DNA of 64,000 bases from Rhynchopus sp. YZ270_cl-10 (GCA_964035575.1 OZ037843.1:1488001-1552000); one strand, 5' to 3'; numbered from the stretch's first letter, positions 32,151 to 43,440 are shown. Numbers and translations: made by a program. The notes: generated from the sequence alone by a model not told the origin.

Positions 32151-34150
32151 AAAAAAATAAGCTCCCCCCAGGGAAGTTCCTAAGTATTCCTAAGAGAATT
32201 TTGCTGTTTTTTCCGAGAACAAGGGGCAACCCTGGCTCCCCCCCACTCAGGGCTGTTCCTAAGTGAGAATGAGAATAAGGAAGCCAAAGATCAGGTTTTC
32301 GGGTGGGGAAAAAAAAAATTCCCACCCCCAAAAAAAAAAAAAATCCGCCTGCGGCGCAGACTTTTCCCTATATCTGCCTCCCAAAATGGATTTTAGATCT
32401 TGGAAATGCCGCACTGAAGGAATTTTCGTGGTTGCCGCACTTTTTTTTCGCCTAAGGGGGAAAGTGTGTAGGCCTAAAAAGAAGCTTTCTGTCTGCACTT
32501 CTGTCTGAGAAAAAAGTGACCAGGGAAAAAATGTTGGGGTCCCATGCTCAAAATGTGCGAAATAAGCAAGAACAAGGTATTCTGTACACTGTAGTTGTAG
32601 CTCTTCTGTGTTTGACAGTAAAAATATGCAATGGTAAGCAACATTTTTTTGAAATGTTGCGTACCGTGGCTTCGCCAGAAACTTTCGTTTTAGCAAAACA
32701 GGGAAGGAAAATTTATGGAAACTGACGATAATTACCGACGACAGTGCCAGACACATTTACGTCAACATTTTTTAGAAATGTTGCGTACCGTGGCTTCGCT
32801 TTGGGTGCCATGACCGCCATTTCTTTTGTACATGTACTGAGGTTACTGATAATTCGTGCACCACGCGTGCCTGGTGCAAATGTCAATGAAGTGCCGAACT
32901 CTGCAGTTGGATAACCGAGGAATTCTCACATTCCGCCGGAGGCTCCCAACTTGAGCTGGATTGGGGACCGAATTTTGACCATGTATAATAAAAAGCTGCC
33001 TCCGGCAGGCTTTGCGCTAAGGTCGGTTCTTTGTCCCGGGATTTTTGGATATTTTTGTGGTTTTTTTCTCTTTTGCAGACCGGACTAAACCAGAGAACCT
33101 CATAGTTCATAGTAGGTACTTTAGAGTGTTTTTGCGCACACATGTGACCCCACCGTGGAGAGCAATCAGCTCGCGTAATCAAAAGAAAGCAGAGAAAAAG
33201 GAAAAAGGAAAAGAAAAAAGTTGGGTACCGTGCGCCTGCGGCGCTACCTGTTCCCAGTCAAAAACAGCACACTTTCACTTTCATTTCATTTTCAGTTTGA
33301 AGGGTTTTCAGACTGAAAATGACCCTTGTTTTACGAGTACGGGTTCATATTTTGTGAAAATTTAAGTCGCTAAAATTTTGTCCATTTTTCCGTATATCCC
33401 CCACCACAGAACGGGATTGGCTCAAATCTGGCAAAAATGCTGGAAAAAACTGCCTCTGCGGGTATAAAAGAAAAAGGAAAAAAAACGAGAATAAAACCAG
33501 CGATTTTTGGGGGGGAAAACGAGAATAAGGAACAGCCCTGCCCCCACTAAAAGGCGATGAATATAATATATTATAGTTGTAACATTTTCACCCTGTTTGT
33601 TACTTTTGCGTGAAAACGGCATTAATTGTTTATTTTTGACACATAACAATGTGGTACGGTACAGTCGTGCAAATGCCCCTCCCCCACCAGGCAGCTGTAT
33701 CGGTGTCGCGGGGTTAGTGACCTGGGAAAGAGGGTGGTTCCTGTTGTCTCTGTGTCAAAATAGGGTGATCGTTTGTCACAAAAAGGTTGAAGGTGGAGTG
33801 TGTCCTTTTCTTAAGTTGTGTCCTGTTTGCGTTGTGTTGTGTGTTTTTAGTGATTTGGTCTTGTGAAAACGTTCCATAATTCAACCCCCATTTTTCCGCC
33901 ATGTGCCTTTTACCCGTTTTTAGAATCAACAAACTGTGTGCGTGCAGGATTTAAGTGCAGCTACACAGAAGCTACACAATAAATACAACGGCATGTTTTT
34001 TTTGTCTTTTTTCATCATTTTTTGCGCTTGAAAAAATTTACAAAAATGGGTAACTGTTGACACAGAATGCGGGCAAGTGCTCCTCGCTTCCATTCATGTC
34101 CACCCAAGACTCTGCAACTGTTCTCAATAGCGTGCCCAAGAAGCCTGTGT
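32150..34150. other. spacer without supported genes
   Basis: Two near-identical short repeats (GAAATGTTGCGTACCGTGGC near 32656 and 32777) each follow a small AACATTTTTT-AAATGTT hairpin. Otherwise there are AT-rich runs and unrelated short frames. Confidence 0.5.
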
Positions 34151-34249
34151 GAACGCGCTGTGGCTTACATATATTCCTTATTTCGTGATTTCCCTGACCC
34201 ACCCACACCCAGCTATGCACACACAACAGGACACACACCTCCCTCCACA

Positions 34250-36378
34250 ATGGTGCGCTGCGAGCAGTACGTACGTGACGCGCTGTCCATGGATGGCACA
34301 CTCGACAGGGAAGCGCACAAGCGGCGCACACTGTTCTTCACGTACATCACAGCGTCTGGGTTGTGTTGTCTTGCGGCACTGACGCAACTAGAACTCCAGC
34401 TGAGTGTGCCTGCGTCTACTGTGGTCACAGTGGGGCTACCTCTGTTCTCTCTGTACGGGGCGGTGAATGTGCTCCTTAAGCGTGATCTGACGACGAGGAT
34501 TATCATGACAGTGTTGATGGCACACTTTGCGACGTTCATTATGTGGGATTTAGCTTCACGAGTGATGAACGGGGTTGAGTGGCCAGTGATCGTGCTTCTG
34601 GTGGACATTCTGCTTGTGATGCAGATGCCACAGCAGTACAGTACTTTTGTCGTGTGCTGTACCGTTGCTTGGTTTGTGCTGGTGGCAGTGGAGGAGAGCT
34701 TCAGGTTCGGGCTTTTCGAAATGCCTGGGTTGTTGCCACAGGAGGGTGAGGTGTACAGCAGGCGTGCATACCTGACAAAGTTGGTCGACTGTGAGACGCT
34801 GCCCTGTCCAGTGGACTTCCCACCTACAGGAATAGCCTCGTCAATTGGTGTCTTTATCATCGACTTTCTTGTGACACGTGGGTTCGCAGCGGCAGTGCGT
34901 GCTGAGCAGGCGTCAATGGAGCGGACGATCAACGCTGTGCAGGAGATTGCGTCGTTGCTCGCAAAGTACGATGTGGAAGGTGTGGCACGTATGCTTGCGG
35001 CATCTGCCTCAGAGCTGCCTGAGGAGATGTACGAGACGCTGCACACAATGGAGCAGAACCTGCGCCGCTACAAGCCCTACCTCCCTGCTGCGCTGTTTGA
35101 GGAGATGGAGGAGGTGGGTGGGATACAGCAGGGGCGTAGGTCTGTGGCACCACCTGGTCTGGCCAACGAGACTTCACAGACATACGTGCATCAACATCGA
35201 TCTGGGAACATGCACCTGAAGGGATGCGTGCTGGGCTGAAGATCCACAACACTGTGATACGCGAGGTGATGCAGATGTTTGGTGGGTACGAAGTGAAGAC
35301 AATTGGTGATGCCTTCATGGTTGCCTTCACATCAACACAGGACGGGGTGGACTTCGGCCTGCGTGTGCACGAACTCCTGCGTGAAGCTGTCTGGCCTGAT
35401 TCACTACTTGAGGATGCGGCGATCTGTGCTGAACAGGGACCACTTTGGGGAGGACTGACTGTGCGCATTGGTGTGAACACTGGCCCTGTGAGTATGGAGG
35501 AGAACGCACTGACGGGACGGACCGACTACTTTGGCCACACAGTGAACGTTGCTGCCCGCCTTGAGAGCACATGCAAGCCTGGTGCTGTGGCTGTGCCTTC
35601 TGACCTGTACACATCTGAGTGTAATTCTTCTGCTGTTGTTGGGGATGCGGAGGCACTGGACTTGAAGGGTGTGTCTGGGACAACGTTTGTGCAATGTGTG
35701 TGGCCTTTGTCACTTGCGGGTCGCAAGCACAGTCCCCTCAAAGAACCTGTCGTGCTGAAAGGGCCATCTGTTCGTGAGTTCGCGGCTTCCCTCAGCTTGA
35801 GATCCCACGCAAGTTCAGTTTTGGATCACAGCATGTGTGGTTACGGCAACGCTGCGACACTTCCGTTTGAGGCAACTGTGGGCACTGTGCATCTTGCTGG
35901 AGACGAGGAATGTGAACATACGCTCGACAAACTGAGTGTGGCCCTGACAACACTCACAGTGGCTCTGGACCAGAACGGTGGGACCTTGGTGACGCTGCTT
36001 GGGAGCCGTGTCTGTGTTGGGTGGAACCTGACCCGCCCAGCACCTGCACACATGGAGAACGCAGTGCTCTTTGCACAACGCCTTTTGGGGACTGCAGTGC
36101 TGGCTGGTGCAGGGCTTGTGACGGGTTCGGTGCTGCACGGAGATATTGGTGCTCGGAAGCAGCGCTTTGTGATTGTGATGGGGCAGACTGTGTATCGAAG
36201 CTGGACGCTGTGCGACACGGCACGGGAGGGGAGGCAGTGTTTGTACGAACCCCCGTTGGGGACTGTGCTTCCTGCTGCGTTGAAGCTGGCACTGCATGCT
36301 GAAGGTAAAGCGCATGATGGGTTGTACCGGGTCCTTGCGATGAGGAGTCGATTGTGCGAAGAGAAGGAGAAGACATGA
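34250..36378 (+). CDS. six-helix membrane adenylate cyclase-like protein with frame break (family II-1)
   Basis: The start MVRCEQYVRDALSMDGTL is shared by four family members. Six hydrophobic segments lie between about residues 28 and 222, with a Cys-containing loop (VDCETLPCPVDFPP) before the last. A helical stretch ending NLRRYKPYLP follows. The first frame ends at 35239. The second is open from 35140 to 36378 and carries the catalytic domain: FTDIRAST (first metal Asp), VKTIGDAFMVAF (Lys typical of adenylate cyclases, second Asp) and YFGHTVNVAARLE (catalytic Asn and Arg). A second, degenerate cyclase domain (about 35850-36330; LLGSRV, GQTVYRSW) follows. FTDI lies upstream of the only ATG of the second frame, and the total length is one base short of a multiple of three. 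A single missing base near 35160-35175 is therefore likely (mutation or sequence error). This is the only canonical cyclase domain in the window. Confidence 0.8.
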
Positions 36379-36523
36379 GTCGTGTGTTGTGCCAACTTCC
36401 ATCTTGGTACAGCATGGGACGCCAAAACGTAAACACCACTTTCATTCAGAAAAAATATTTTTCTTCTGCTTTTTTCTTCCACGCGCGCTGGTTTTTGTGT
36501 ACGCTCATTTGGTCAAAAAGCTT

Positions 36524-36678
36524 CCCTAGTTTTGAGTGCGAAACGTTTTTCCATGTATTGCACGGGAAACAACATGACAAACAGGTGCAGGGTGGTTCCG
36601 TGCTTATCATAGAACCTGGCACCTTGTTGTGTCTCCCAAAAACCAAAAAGCGTTGTTGTGTGAAGTTTTGAAGGAAGG
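36524..36678 (+). repeat. dispersed repeat I, copy 1
   Basis: CGGGAAACAACATGACAAAC, GGTGCAGGGTGGTTCCGTGC and CCAAAAAGCGTTGTTGTGTG recur at 47836-47982. The spacer 36680-37620 shows nothing else that I can support. Confidence 0.75.
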
Positions 36679-37651
36679 AAACATAAAAGGTGTGTAATTT
36701 GACACCCAAATTCCTTTTGCCATTTTACAATGGAAATAGTTATTGCCGTCAAATAGTATAATCTCGGGAAGCTTTGTGCTGAAACATGCAAATAACGAGA
36801 TTTTTTCCCATAAAAGGTTGGGCCTGGAGGACTGAGTACGCTTTTTTATGCCTCAAGTGGATCAGCAAGAATGAGGTGATGACAATACGCTATGATCTCT
36901 CACAACTCTCACAGAATATGGAGTCCATCTAGTAGCTGGTTCACTCCGAAGTTTCCCTCAGGATAGCTGGAACCAAAAAAGGAGTTACGCCAGGTAAAGC
37001 GAATGATTGGAGGAATTGGGGAAATCGCTTCCTCGACCTATTCTCAAACTTTAAATGGGCGTGAGCTCGGGGTATCTTATTTGTACCTGACGTAGAATCC
37101 TGGTTCTAAGTGGGCCACTTCTGGTAAGCAGTATTCGCCTAAAACTCGGATTCGAAAAAAGGGCGAATCTGGTCCAAGAACTTTGGGATCCGAATATAGG
37201 GCGAATACGATTCGTCCTATATCCTCGGGGTATGCCCAGGGGTACCGCACCAACACCCATTGTCACATCCTTTTACACCTTTTCTCCCCATTACACTACA
37301 TTTCACACCCTCACACCCTATTACTCTTTTTGTGTTCAAAAAAATGAGGGGAGGAAACGCAAAAAAAAAAAAGAAACAAAAAGTTTAACTTCCCCCCATT
37401 TCATCCCATTTCACATGACTTTATTTGACCAACAAGCAAAGAGAAACGAGTCTCTCGGGCATTGTGACATTACTTTACATCTCACCCTCGGTTTCTCTCC
37501 TTGTGTACTGCGCGGTACAATAACTGCGTACTTTATTTCGCCGAACGCCGCAAGTCAAACACAAATTTTATGTACAGCCCTGGTCAGAGCGGGAATTTAT
37601 TTTTTTTTTGAATATTTTGACAACAGGACAGGACACACACCTCCCTCCACA

Positions 37652-39439
37652 ATGGTGCGCTGTGTGCAGTACGTACGTGACGCGCTGTCCATGGATGGCA
37701 CACTCGACAGGGAAGCACGCAAGCGGCGCACACTGTTCTTCACGTACGTCACAGTGTTTTGGATGGTTACGATATTTGGACAGTTTATGGGACTCGAGAT
37801 GAATATGCCTGTGTCCATGGTGGGCACAATGGTGCTGTTTTCGCTCTCGCTGTACGGGTCGGTTAGTGTTCTGCTGAAACGTGAGCTGACGACGAGGATT
37901 ATTATGCCAGTGTTGATGGCACACTTTACAGCGTTCATTGCATGGGATTATGCATCACGAGTGATTAACGTAATTGAGTGGCCGTTGATCGTGATTGTGG
38001 TGGACATGCTGCTTGTGATGCAGATGCCACAGCAGTACAGCATCTTCGTCGTGTGCTGTACCGTCGCTTGGTTTGTGCTGGCGGGGCTTGAGGAGAGCTT
38101 CAGGTTCGGGCTTTTCGACGTGCCCGGGTTGTTGCCACAGGATGGTGACAACGGCAGACGTGCACACTTCACAAAGTTGGTCGACTGTGAGACGCTGCCC
38201 TGTCCAGTGGACTTCCCACCCGAAGGATTCAGCACATCAATTGGTGTCTTTATCATCGACTTTCTTGTGACACGTGGGTTCGCAGCAGCAGTGCGTGCTG
38301 AGCAGGCGTCAATGGAGCGGACCATCGCAACAGTGCAGGACATCGCGTCGCTCCTTGCTGGCTACGATGTGGAGCAGGTGGCGGAGCTGCTGCAGGCTCA
38401 TGAGAAAGAGCTGCCCGAGGGGATGGCGGCAGCACTGCGGAAGCTGGAGCAGAACCTGCGTATGTACAAGGCGTACCTTCCGAAGACGTGTCTGCCGTTT
38501 GATGTGACGAAGGAATGTGTGGAACCTGATAGTGTGCTGGATGGTACTGACACACACAGTGCTGATCAAAGCACAGTCCCAACATCAGGATCGAGCACGT
38601 CTGCTGCAGCACGACACACCACCATACGGCTGCAGCCTCTCCTGCTCTCATCCACAAAGGCAACACTGCTGACACTGAACATCAAAGACACCCTGCACCG
38701 CCTGGAGGAGGACAGTGCACGCTTCTCCGACCTCTTCACAACTGTTCTTCTGAAGACCCTGCAGGCAACAGACAGCAGACGTGGGATGGTGGACGTCTTT
38801 GTTGGGGACAGGATCCACTGCTCGTTCAACACGTCGAAGCAGTGTGCGTCGCACGCAACCTCAGCACTGCACGCAGCAAGCATGCTCATGAGAGCTGGCC
38901 TGGCAGCCTCTGTGAACGTGGGTGTTGCAATGGGGACAGTGCTGCGTGGTGACATGGGTTGTGATGTGATGCGTCGCTTCAGCATGGTGGGGACACTTGT
39001 GCGTGACGTGCATGGGATGGAACGTGCAGGACGTATGCTGGGGTGCGACGTTCTCTGCAACCGTCTTTGCTTCAGCGATGCTGAGTGTGAACACGACTTG
39101 CGTCTGCTTCCGTGCAAGGTGGAAGTTGCCTCTGGCTGTGAGGTACAGGTTGTGGCTGAGCTGGTTTCGAAAGAACAAGAAACCTCAATTGCAGCAGACG
39201 AATGGATGTACCAGATAGGCGGGAAAAAACATTGGGAGGACTACAACATAGTGGTGCGTGGGTACCTGCGTGGTGAGAGTTGTGACACAGACGTTGCGAA
39301 GGCGTGGGTGGAGGCGGGTGGGAGTGGCACACCAGCACATGCAGTTCCTTCTGGGACGTGCAGTGTTCTGACGTCCTGTTTCACAATGACAAAAGGCGTC
39401 ACGACATCAGGAAGCACACTTGAGGTGTGCAACCTGTAA
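37652..39439 (+). CDS. six-helix membrane protein with degenerate cyclase domain (family II-2)
   Basis: Predicted 595 residues from the conserved CCACAATGG start (MVRCVQYVRDALSMDGTL). Six membrane segments (about 28-222) carry a conserved VDCETLPCPVDFPP loop. A coiled-coil-like segment (about 215-277) ends NLRMYKAYLP. A variable linker (about 282-330) follows, then a class III cyclase-like domain. The first metal position is N (LLTLNIKDT, near 340). The second Asp is kept (FVGDRIHC, 386). The transition-state positions read R and G (GTLVRDVHGMER). The tail has DEWMYQI and WEDYN. No catalysis is expected, so a regulatory or partner-dependent role is inferred. The membrane half differs clearly from the neighbours while the cytoplasmic half is nearly identical. 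Confidence 0.85.
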   Translation: MVRCVQYVRDALSMDGTLDREARKRRTLFFTYVTVFWMVTIFGQFMGLEMNMPVSMVGTMVLFSLSLYGSVSVLLKRELTTRIIMPVLMAHFTAFIAWDYASRVINVIEWPLIVIVVDMLLVMQMPQQYSIFVVCCTVAWFVLAGLEESFRFGLFDVPGLLPQDGDNGRRAHFTKLVDCETLPCPVDFPPEGFSTSIGVFIIDFLVTRGFAAAVRAEQASMERTIATVQDIASLLAGYDVEQVAELLQAHEKELPEGMAAALRKLEQNLRMYKAYLPKTCLPFDVTKECVEPDSVLDGTDTHSADQSTVPTSGSSTSAAARHTTIRLQPLLLSSTKATLLTLNIKDTLHRLEEDSARFSDLFTTVLLKTLQATDSRRGMVDVFVGDRIHCSFNTSKQCASHATSALHAASMLMRAGLAASVNVGVAMGTVLRGDMGCDVMRRFSMVGTLVRDVHGMERAGRMLGCDVLCNRLCFSDAECEHDLRLLPCKVEVASGCEVQVVAELVSKEQETSIAADEWMYQIGGKKHWEDYNIVVRGYLRGESCDTDVAKAWVEAGGSGTPAHAVPSGTCSVLTSCFTMTKGVTTSGSTLEVCNL

Positions 39440-39545
39440 CGCATATTGCAGGTGTGTCACTACCCCGACAGCGTGTTTTACAATACGCACAAAAGAGTAA
39501 AGTGTCGCGCAGCCTCTGGTTATGTAGTTCCGGTTCCTTTTAGTA
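39437..39545 (+). repeat. 3' flank shared by family II-2 and II-3
   Basis: After the stop, CATATTGCAGGTGTGTCACT and CCCGACAGCGTGTTTTACAA occur here and at 43121-43220, so the duplicated tract extends past the coding region. A role as 3' UTR is likely but not shown. Confidence 0.6.
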
Positions 39546-39555
39546 TTTAATTACT

Positions 39556-39692
39556 ATGCAATTATTTCACCATAATTGCTACGAGGAGGTGTTTTTTTCA
39601 CGAGTGGTTAATTGCACGAGCGCAGCGAGTTCAATTAACAAAACGAGTGAAAAATACACCTCCGAGTGCAATTTTCTGTGAAATAATTGCAT
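39556..39692. mobile_element. MITE-like inverted repeat (ATGCAATTATTTCAC ends)
   Basis: ATGCAATTATTTCAC is mirrored by GTGAAATAATTGCAT. Inside, GAGGAGGTGT and CACGAGTG pair loosely with ACACCTCC and CGAGTG. Confidence 0.6.
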
Positions 39693-39832
39693 GGAATTTG
39701 ATATTTAATTGCCGTAAAATTATTTCCGAAAGCCAAAATCCGTTTTCGGCAGCCTGTGCTGTCACGGTGCGCTGGTCAGAGGTCTGACCAGGTCACCTGG
39801 TCACATTTACCCAGGTACGTACCCAGTCACCC

Positions 39833-39988
39833 AGGTACACAGGTACACAGGTACACAGGTACACAGGTACACAGGTACACAGGTACACAGGTACACAGGT
39901 ACACAGGTACACAGGTACACAGGTACACAGGTACACAGGTACACAGGTACACAGGTACACAGGTACACAGGTACACAGGTACACAGGT
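39833..39988. repeat. (AGGTACAC)n array, about 19 units
   Basis: A perfect eight-base array. Its long HRYTGTQV and CVPVYLCT frames are by-products of the unit. Confidence 0.97.
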
Positions 39989-40139
39989 AAGTCGTGACAG
40001 GGCAACCACAGCCAACCCGCCAGTCACTGAGAAGTGACCAGACAGTCCACTTGACAAACACAAAAGTGTCCAGTCACGTGGGGCATTCATGCACTGAGGA
40101 GATAAATGATCCAACAATTTACAAGAAAGCATTACTTAA

Positions 40140-40440
40140 CCTACTGCTGGAAGTTGCCAGGTCGTAGTAACACACAAAGTGTGCCTCCGTTCGGGAATAC
40201 CGGATATTCTAGAGACCAAAAAGGCCTCTTCCGCTGGTCAAGGTATAACCGAGTGAACGGCCCAAGACCCCCGTGGAGAAGTTAAATGTTGTAATGCTAT
40301 CAAGTACAAACTGCGACCACTGTCTTACCCTCCTAAATGCATGGTGGAAGATGTCTTTGACAACAAACCGAGCTCTGATTATCAATCGTTAGACTCAGAG
40401 GAATGCCTGCGGTACAGGTATCAAACCCGGGGTGTTCACA
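40140..40440 (+). other. non-coding spacer of balanced composition
   Basis: Unlike its AT-rich surroundings this stretch has mixed composition and no reading frame. It contains a string (40226-40330) with loose resemblance to the 5S rRNA internal promoter order. I do not call an RNA gene. Confidence 0.3.
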
Positions 40441-40472
40441 AAAGAAAAAAAGAAAAAAAATCGCGATTTTTT

Positions 40473-40567
40473 TTTTAGCCGGGTTTCCCACACAAAAAAT
40501 AATTACCGTGTAATTATTTCCTATAATTACACGGTAATTATTTTTTGTGTGGGAAACCCGGCTAAAA
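40473..40567. repeat. perfect 45-bp-arm hairpin
   Basis: TTTTAGCCGGGTTTCCCACA and the bases after it are repeated exactly in reverse complement after a five-base loop. The arms contain AATTACCGTGTAATTAT. Confidence 0.9.
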
Positions 40568-40886
40568 TACCTCCACTGCAATTATTTCCAGACGTCAATT
40601 ATGGCATTCTTAAAACTCCGCTCCTAGAAGGATTTTGGCTTGAGGAAATAATTTTACGGCTATTAAATTAATTTTTTATAAGACATGCGTGCATTTCTAG
40701 AAGAAGTTTTCAGTATCCACGAGTCGTTTTTCCCTCCCGTGCTCCCCATCTCTCGCACATACATTACATCTTCATCAGGAAAATTGTCAATCTTTCGTTC
40801 ATTATTGTGAACAGCGTTTGGTGTTTTCAGAGATTTATGTGCCATAGTAGAACTGAGGCTCAACCTCACTTTTGAAAAATATATTT

Positions 40887-40998
40887 GTTGTGACTGAGTG
40901 TGGGGATGCGTTCAAGAATTAAACTCTTCCCCTCCAAACCCCCTTTTTCGTCTCTGGTTTTCTTTATCCAAACGTCGAGTGGACGCGTGAAAATTTGA
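40887..40998 (+). repeat. dispersed repeat H, copy 1
   Basis: TGTGACTGAGTGTGGGGATG, CGTTCAAGAATTAAACTCTT and CCAAACGTCGAGTGGACGCG recur at 47482-47588. The opening alone recurs at 27706-27745. Confidence 0.75.
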
Positions 40999-41344
40999 CC
41001 TGGTCAGTTGTCCCGTTTTTTCACCCACCCAACCGGAACCAACACAGCCCATCTGGGCCGACTTGGGGACAATTATACCCAATTATACCCAATTACGCCC
41101 AATTACAGCCCAATTACACCCAGTCGCACCACGAGTACAACTCAGGTGTTTTTTGGGGGGCTTACCAGGGGGTGACCTGTTTTGCTTGCTCACACGGTGG
41201 AGTCCAGACTCTGAGCGGGTTACAGCGTGCCCAAGAAGCCTGTGTGAACACGCTGTGTCTTACATATATTCCTTGATTTGTGATTTCCCTGACCCACCCA
41301 CACCCAGCTATGCACACACAACAGGACACACACCTCCCTCCACA

Positions 41345-43123
41345 ATGGTGCGCTGTGTGCAGTACGTACGTGACGCGCTGTCCATGGATGGCACACTCGA
41401 CAGGGAAGCGCACAAGCGGCGCACACTGTTCTTCACGTACATCACAGCGTCTGGGTTGTGTTGTCTTGCGGCACTGACGCAACTAGAACTCCAGCTGAGT
41501 GTGCCTGCGTCTACTGTGGTCACAGTGGGGCTACCTCTGTTCTCTCTGTACGGGGCGGTGAATGTGCTCCTTAAGCGTGATCTGACGACGAGGATTATCA
41601 TGACAGTGTTGATGGCACACTTTGCGACGTTCATTATGTGGGATTTAGCTTCACGAGTGATGAACGGGGTTGAGTGGCCAGTGATCGTGCTTCTGGTGGA
41701 CATTCTGCTTGTGATGCAGATGCCACAGCAGTACAGTACTTTTGTCGTGTGCTGTACCGTTGCTTGGTTTGTGCTGGTGGCAGTGGAGGAGAGCTTCAGG
41801 TTCGGGCTTTTCGAAATGCCTGGGTTGTTGCCACAGGAGGGTGAGGTGTACAGCAGGCGTGCATACCTGACAAAGTTGGTCGACTGTGAGACGCTGCCCT
41901 GTCCAGTGGACTTCCCACCTACAGGAATGGCCTCGTCAATTGGTGTCTTTATCATCGACTTTCTTGTGACACGTGGGTTCGCAGCGGCAGTGCGTGCTGA
42001 GCAGGCGTCAATGGAGCGGACCATCGCAACAGTGCAGGAGATCGCGTCGCTCCTTGCTGGCTACGATGTGGAGCAGGTGGCGGAGCTGCTGCAGGCTCAT
42101 GAGAAAGAGCTGCCCGAGGGGATGGCGGCAGCACTGCGGAAGCTGGAGCAGAACCTGCGTATGTACAAGGCGTACCTCCCGCAGACGTGTCTGCCGTTTG
42201 ATGAGGACGTGGTGTCACGTGGTTCTGATGACACGATGTCGTGCGCGTCTGTGCCTACCCCAGTATCCCTGAAGTTACCTGTGTTCGCTGCCCACAAGCC
42301 CATTGCCACACATGTGCAGCCCCTCCTGCTCTCATCCACAAAGGCAACACTGCTGACACTGAACATCAAAGACACCCTGCACCGCCTGGAGGAGGACAGT
42401 GCACGCTTCTCCGACCTCTTCACAACTGTTCTTCTGAAGACCCTGCAGGCAACAGACAACAGACGTGGGATGGTGGACGTCTTTGTTGGTGACAGGATCC
42501 ACTGCTCGTTCAACACGTCGAAGCAGTGTGCGTCGCACGCAACCTCAGCACTGCACGCAGCAAGCATGCTCATGAGAGCTGGCCTGGCAGCCTCTGTGAG
42601 CGTGGGTGTTGCAATGGGGACAGTGCTGCGTGGTGACATGGGTTGTGAGGTGATGCGTCGCTTCAGCATGGTGGGGACACTTGTGCGTGACGTGCACGGG
42701 ATGGAACGTGCAGGACGTATGCTGGGGTGCGACGTTCTCTGCAACCGTCTTTGCTTCAGCGATGCTGAGTGTGAACACGACTTGCGTCTGCTTCCGTGCA
42801 AGGTGGAGGTTGCCTCTGGCTGTGAGGCACAACCTGTGGCTGAGCTGGTTTCGAAGCAAGAAGAAACCTTAACTGCAACAAAAGAATGGATGTACCAGAT
42901 CGGTGGGAAGCAGCATTGGGAGGACTACAACACAGTGGTGCGTGGGTACCTGCGTGGTGAGAGTTGTGACACAGACGTTGCGAAGGCGTGGGTGGAGGCG
43001 GGTGGGAGTGGCACACCAGCACATGCAGTTCCTTCTGGGACGTGCAGTGTTCTGACGTCCTGTTTCACAATGACGAAAGACGTCACGACATCAGGAAGCA
43101 CACTTGAGGTGTGCGACCTGTAA
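41345..43123 (+). CDS. six-helix membrane protein with degenerate cyclase domain (family II-3)
   Basis: Predicted 592 residues from the conserved CCACAATGG start. Up to MERTI (residue about 229) the protein differs from family II-1 at only two or so positions, and the DNA identity begins in the 5' leader. After that point it switches to the cytoplasmic half shared by II-2, II-4 and II-5: LLAGYDVEQVAELLQ coiled coil, NLRMYKAYLP, variable linker, degenerate cyclase domain (LLTLNIKDT with N for the metal Asp, FVGDRIHC kept, LVRDVHGMER without the catalytic Asn/Arg) and EWMYQI. It therefore appears to be a mosaic of two gene types. No catalysis is expected from its own domain. Partner and ligand unknown. 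Confidence 0.85.
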   Translation: MVRCVQYVRDALSMDGTLDREAHKRRTLFFTYITASGLCCLAALTQLELQLSVPASTVVTVGLPLFSLYGAVNVLLKRDLTTRIIMTVLMAHFATFIMWDLASRVMNGVEWPVIVLLVDILLVMQMPQQYSTFVVCCTVAWFVLVAVEESFRFGLFEMPGLLPQEGEVYSRRAYLTKLVDCETLPCPVDFPPTGMASSIGVFIIDFLVTRGFAAAVRAEQASMERTIATVQEIASLLAGYDVEQVAELLQAHEKELPEGMAAALRKLEQNLRMYKAYLPQTCLPFDEDVVSRGSDDTMSCASVPTPVSLKLPVFAAHKPIATHVQPLLLSSTKATLLTLNIKDTLHRLEEDSARFSDLFTTVLLKTLQATDNRRGMVDVFVGDRIHCSFNTSKQCASHATSALHAASMLMRAGLAASVSVGVAMGTVLRGDMGCEVMRRFSMVGTLVRDVHGMERAGRMLGCDVLCNRLCFSDAECEHDLRLLPCKVEVASGCEAQPVAELVSKQEETLTATKEWMYQIGGKQHWEDYNTVVRGYLRGESCDTDVAKAWVEAGGSGTPAHAVPSGTCSVLTSCFTMTKDVTTSGSTLEVCDL

Positions 43124-43220
43124 CACATATTGCAGGTGTGTCACTACCCCGACAGCGTGTTTTACAATACGCAAAAGGGTAACGTGTTAGCGCAGCCTCG
43201 TGCTTATGGAGTTCCGGTTA
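43121..43220 (+). repeat. 3' flank shared with family II-2
   Basis: Counterpart of 39437-39545. Confidence 0.6.
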
Positions 43221-43440
43221 CAAAATTCAATTTTTCTCTATTTGCAATCCGTTTCCGCCCAATCCTTTTAGTGTATTTAGTGTTTTGTGAAGCCGATATT
43301 TGAGTGGCAGCATGACAGTTGTTCTAACTGTGCAAAAGCATTTTGTACAGTTATAACAGCATGAAAGGGTTTTCGATAATATTGTTTTCCTGTTGTCGAA
43401 AACCGGGAGCTATTTATTGTCGCATGATACCAGCTCATAA

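Noticed and set aside
34067-34249. Upstream extension of family II-1
   Set aside because: The part before MVRC corresponds to the conserved leader and is not kept in II-2; the MVRC start is.
39756-40132. HRYTGTQV and CVPVYLCT frames
   Set aside because: By-product of the AGGTACAC array.
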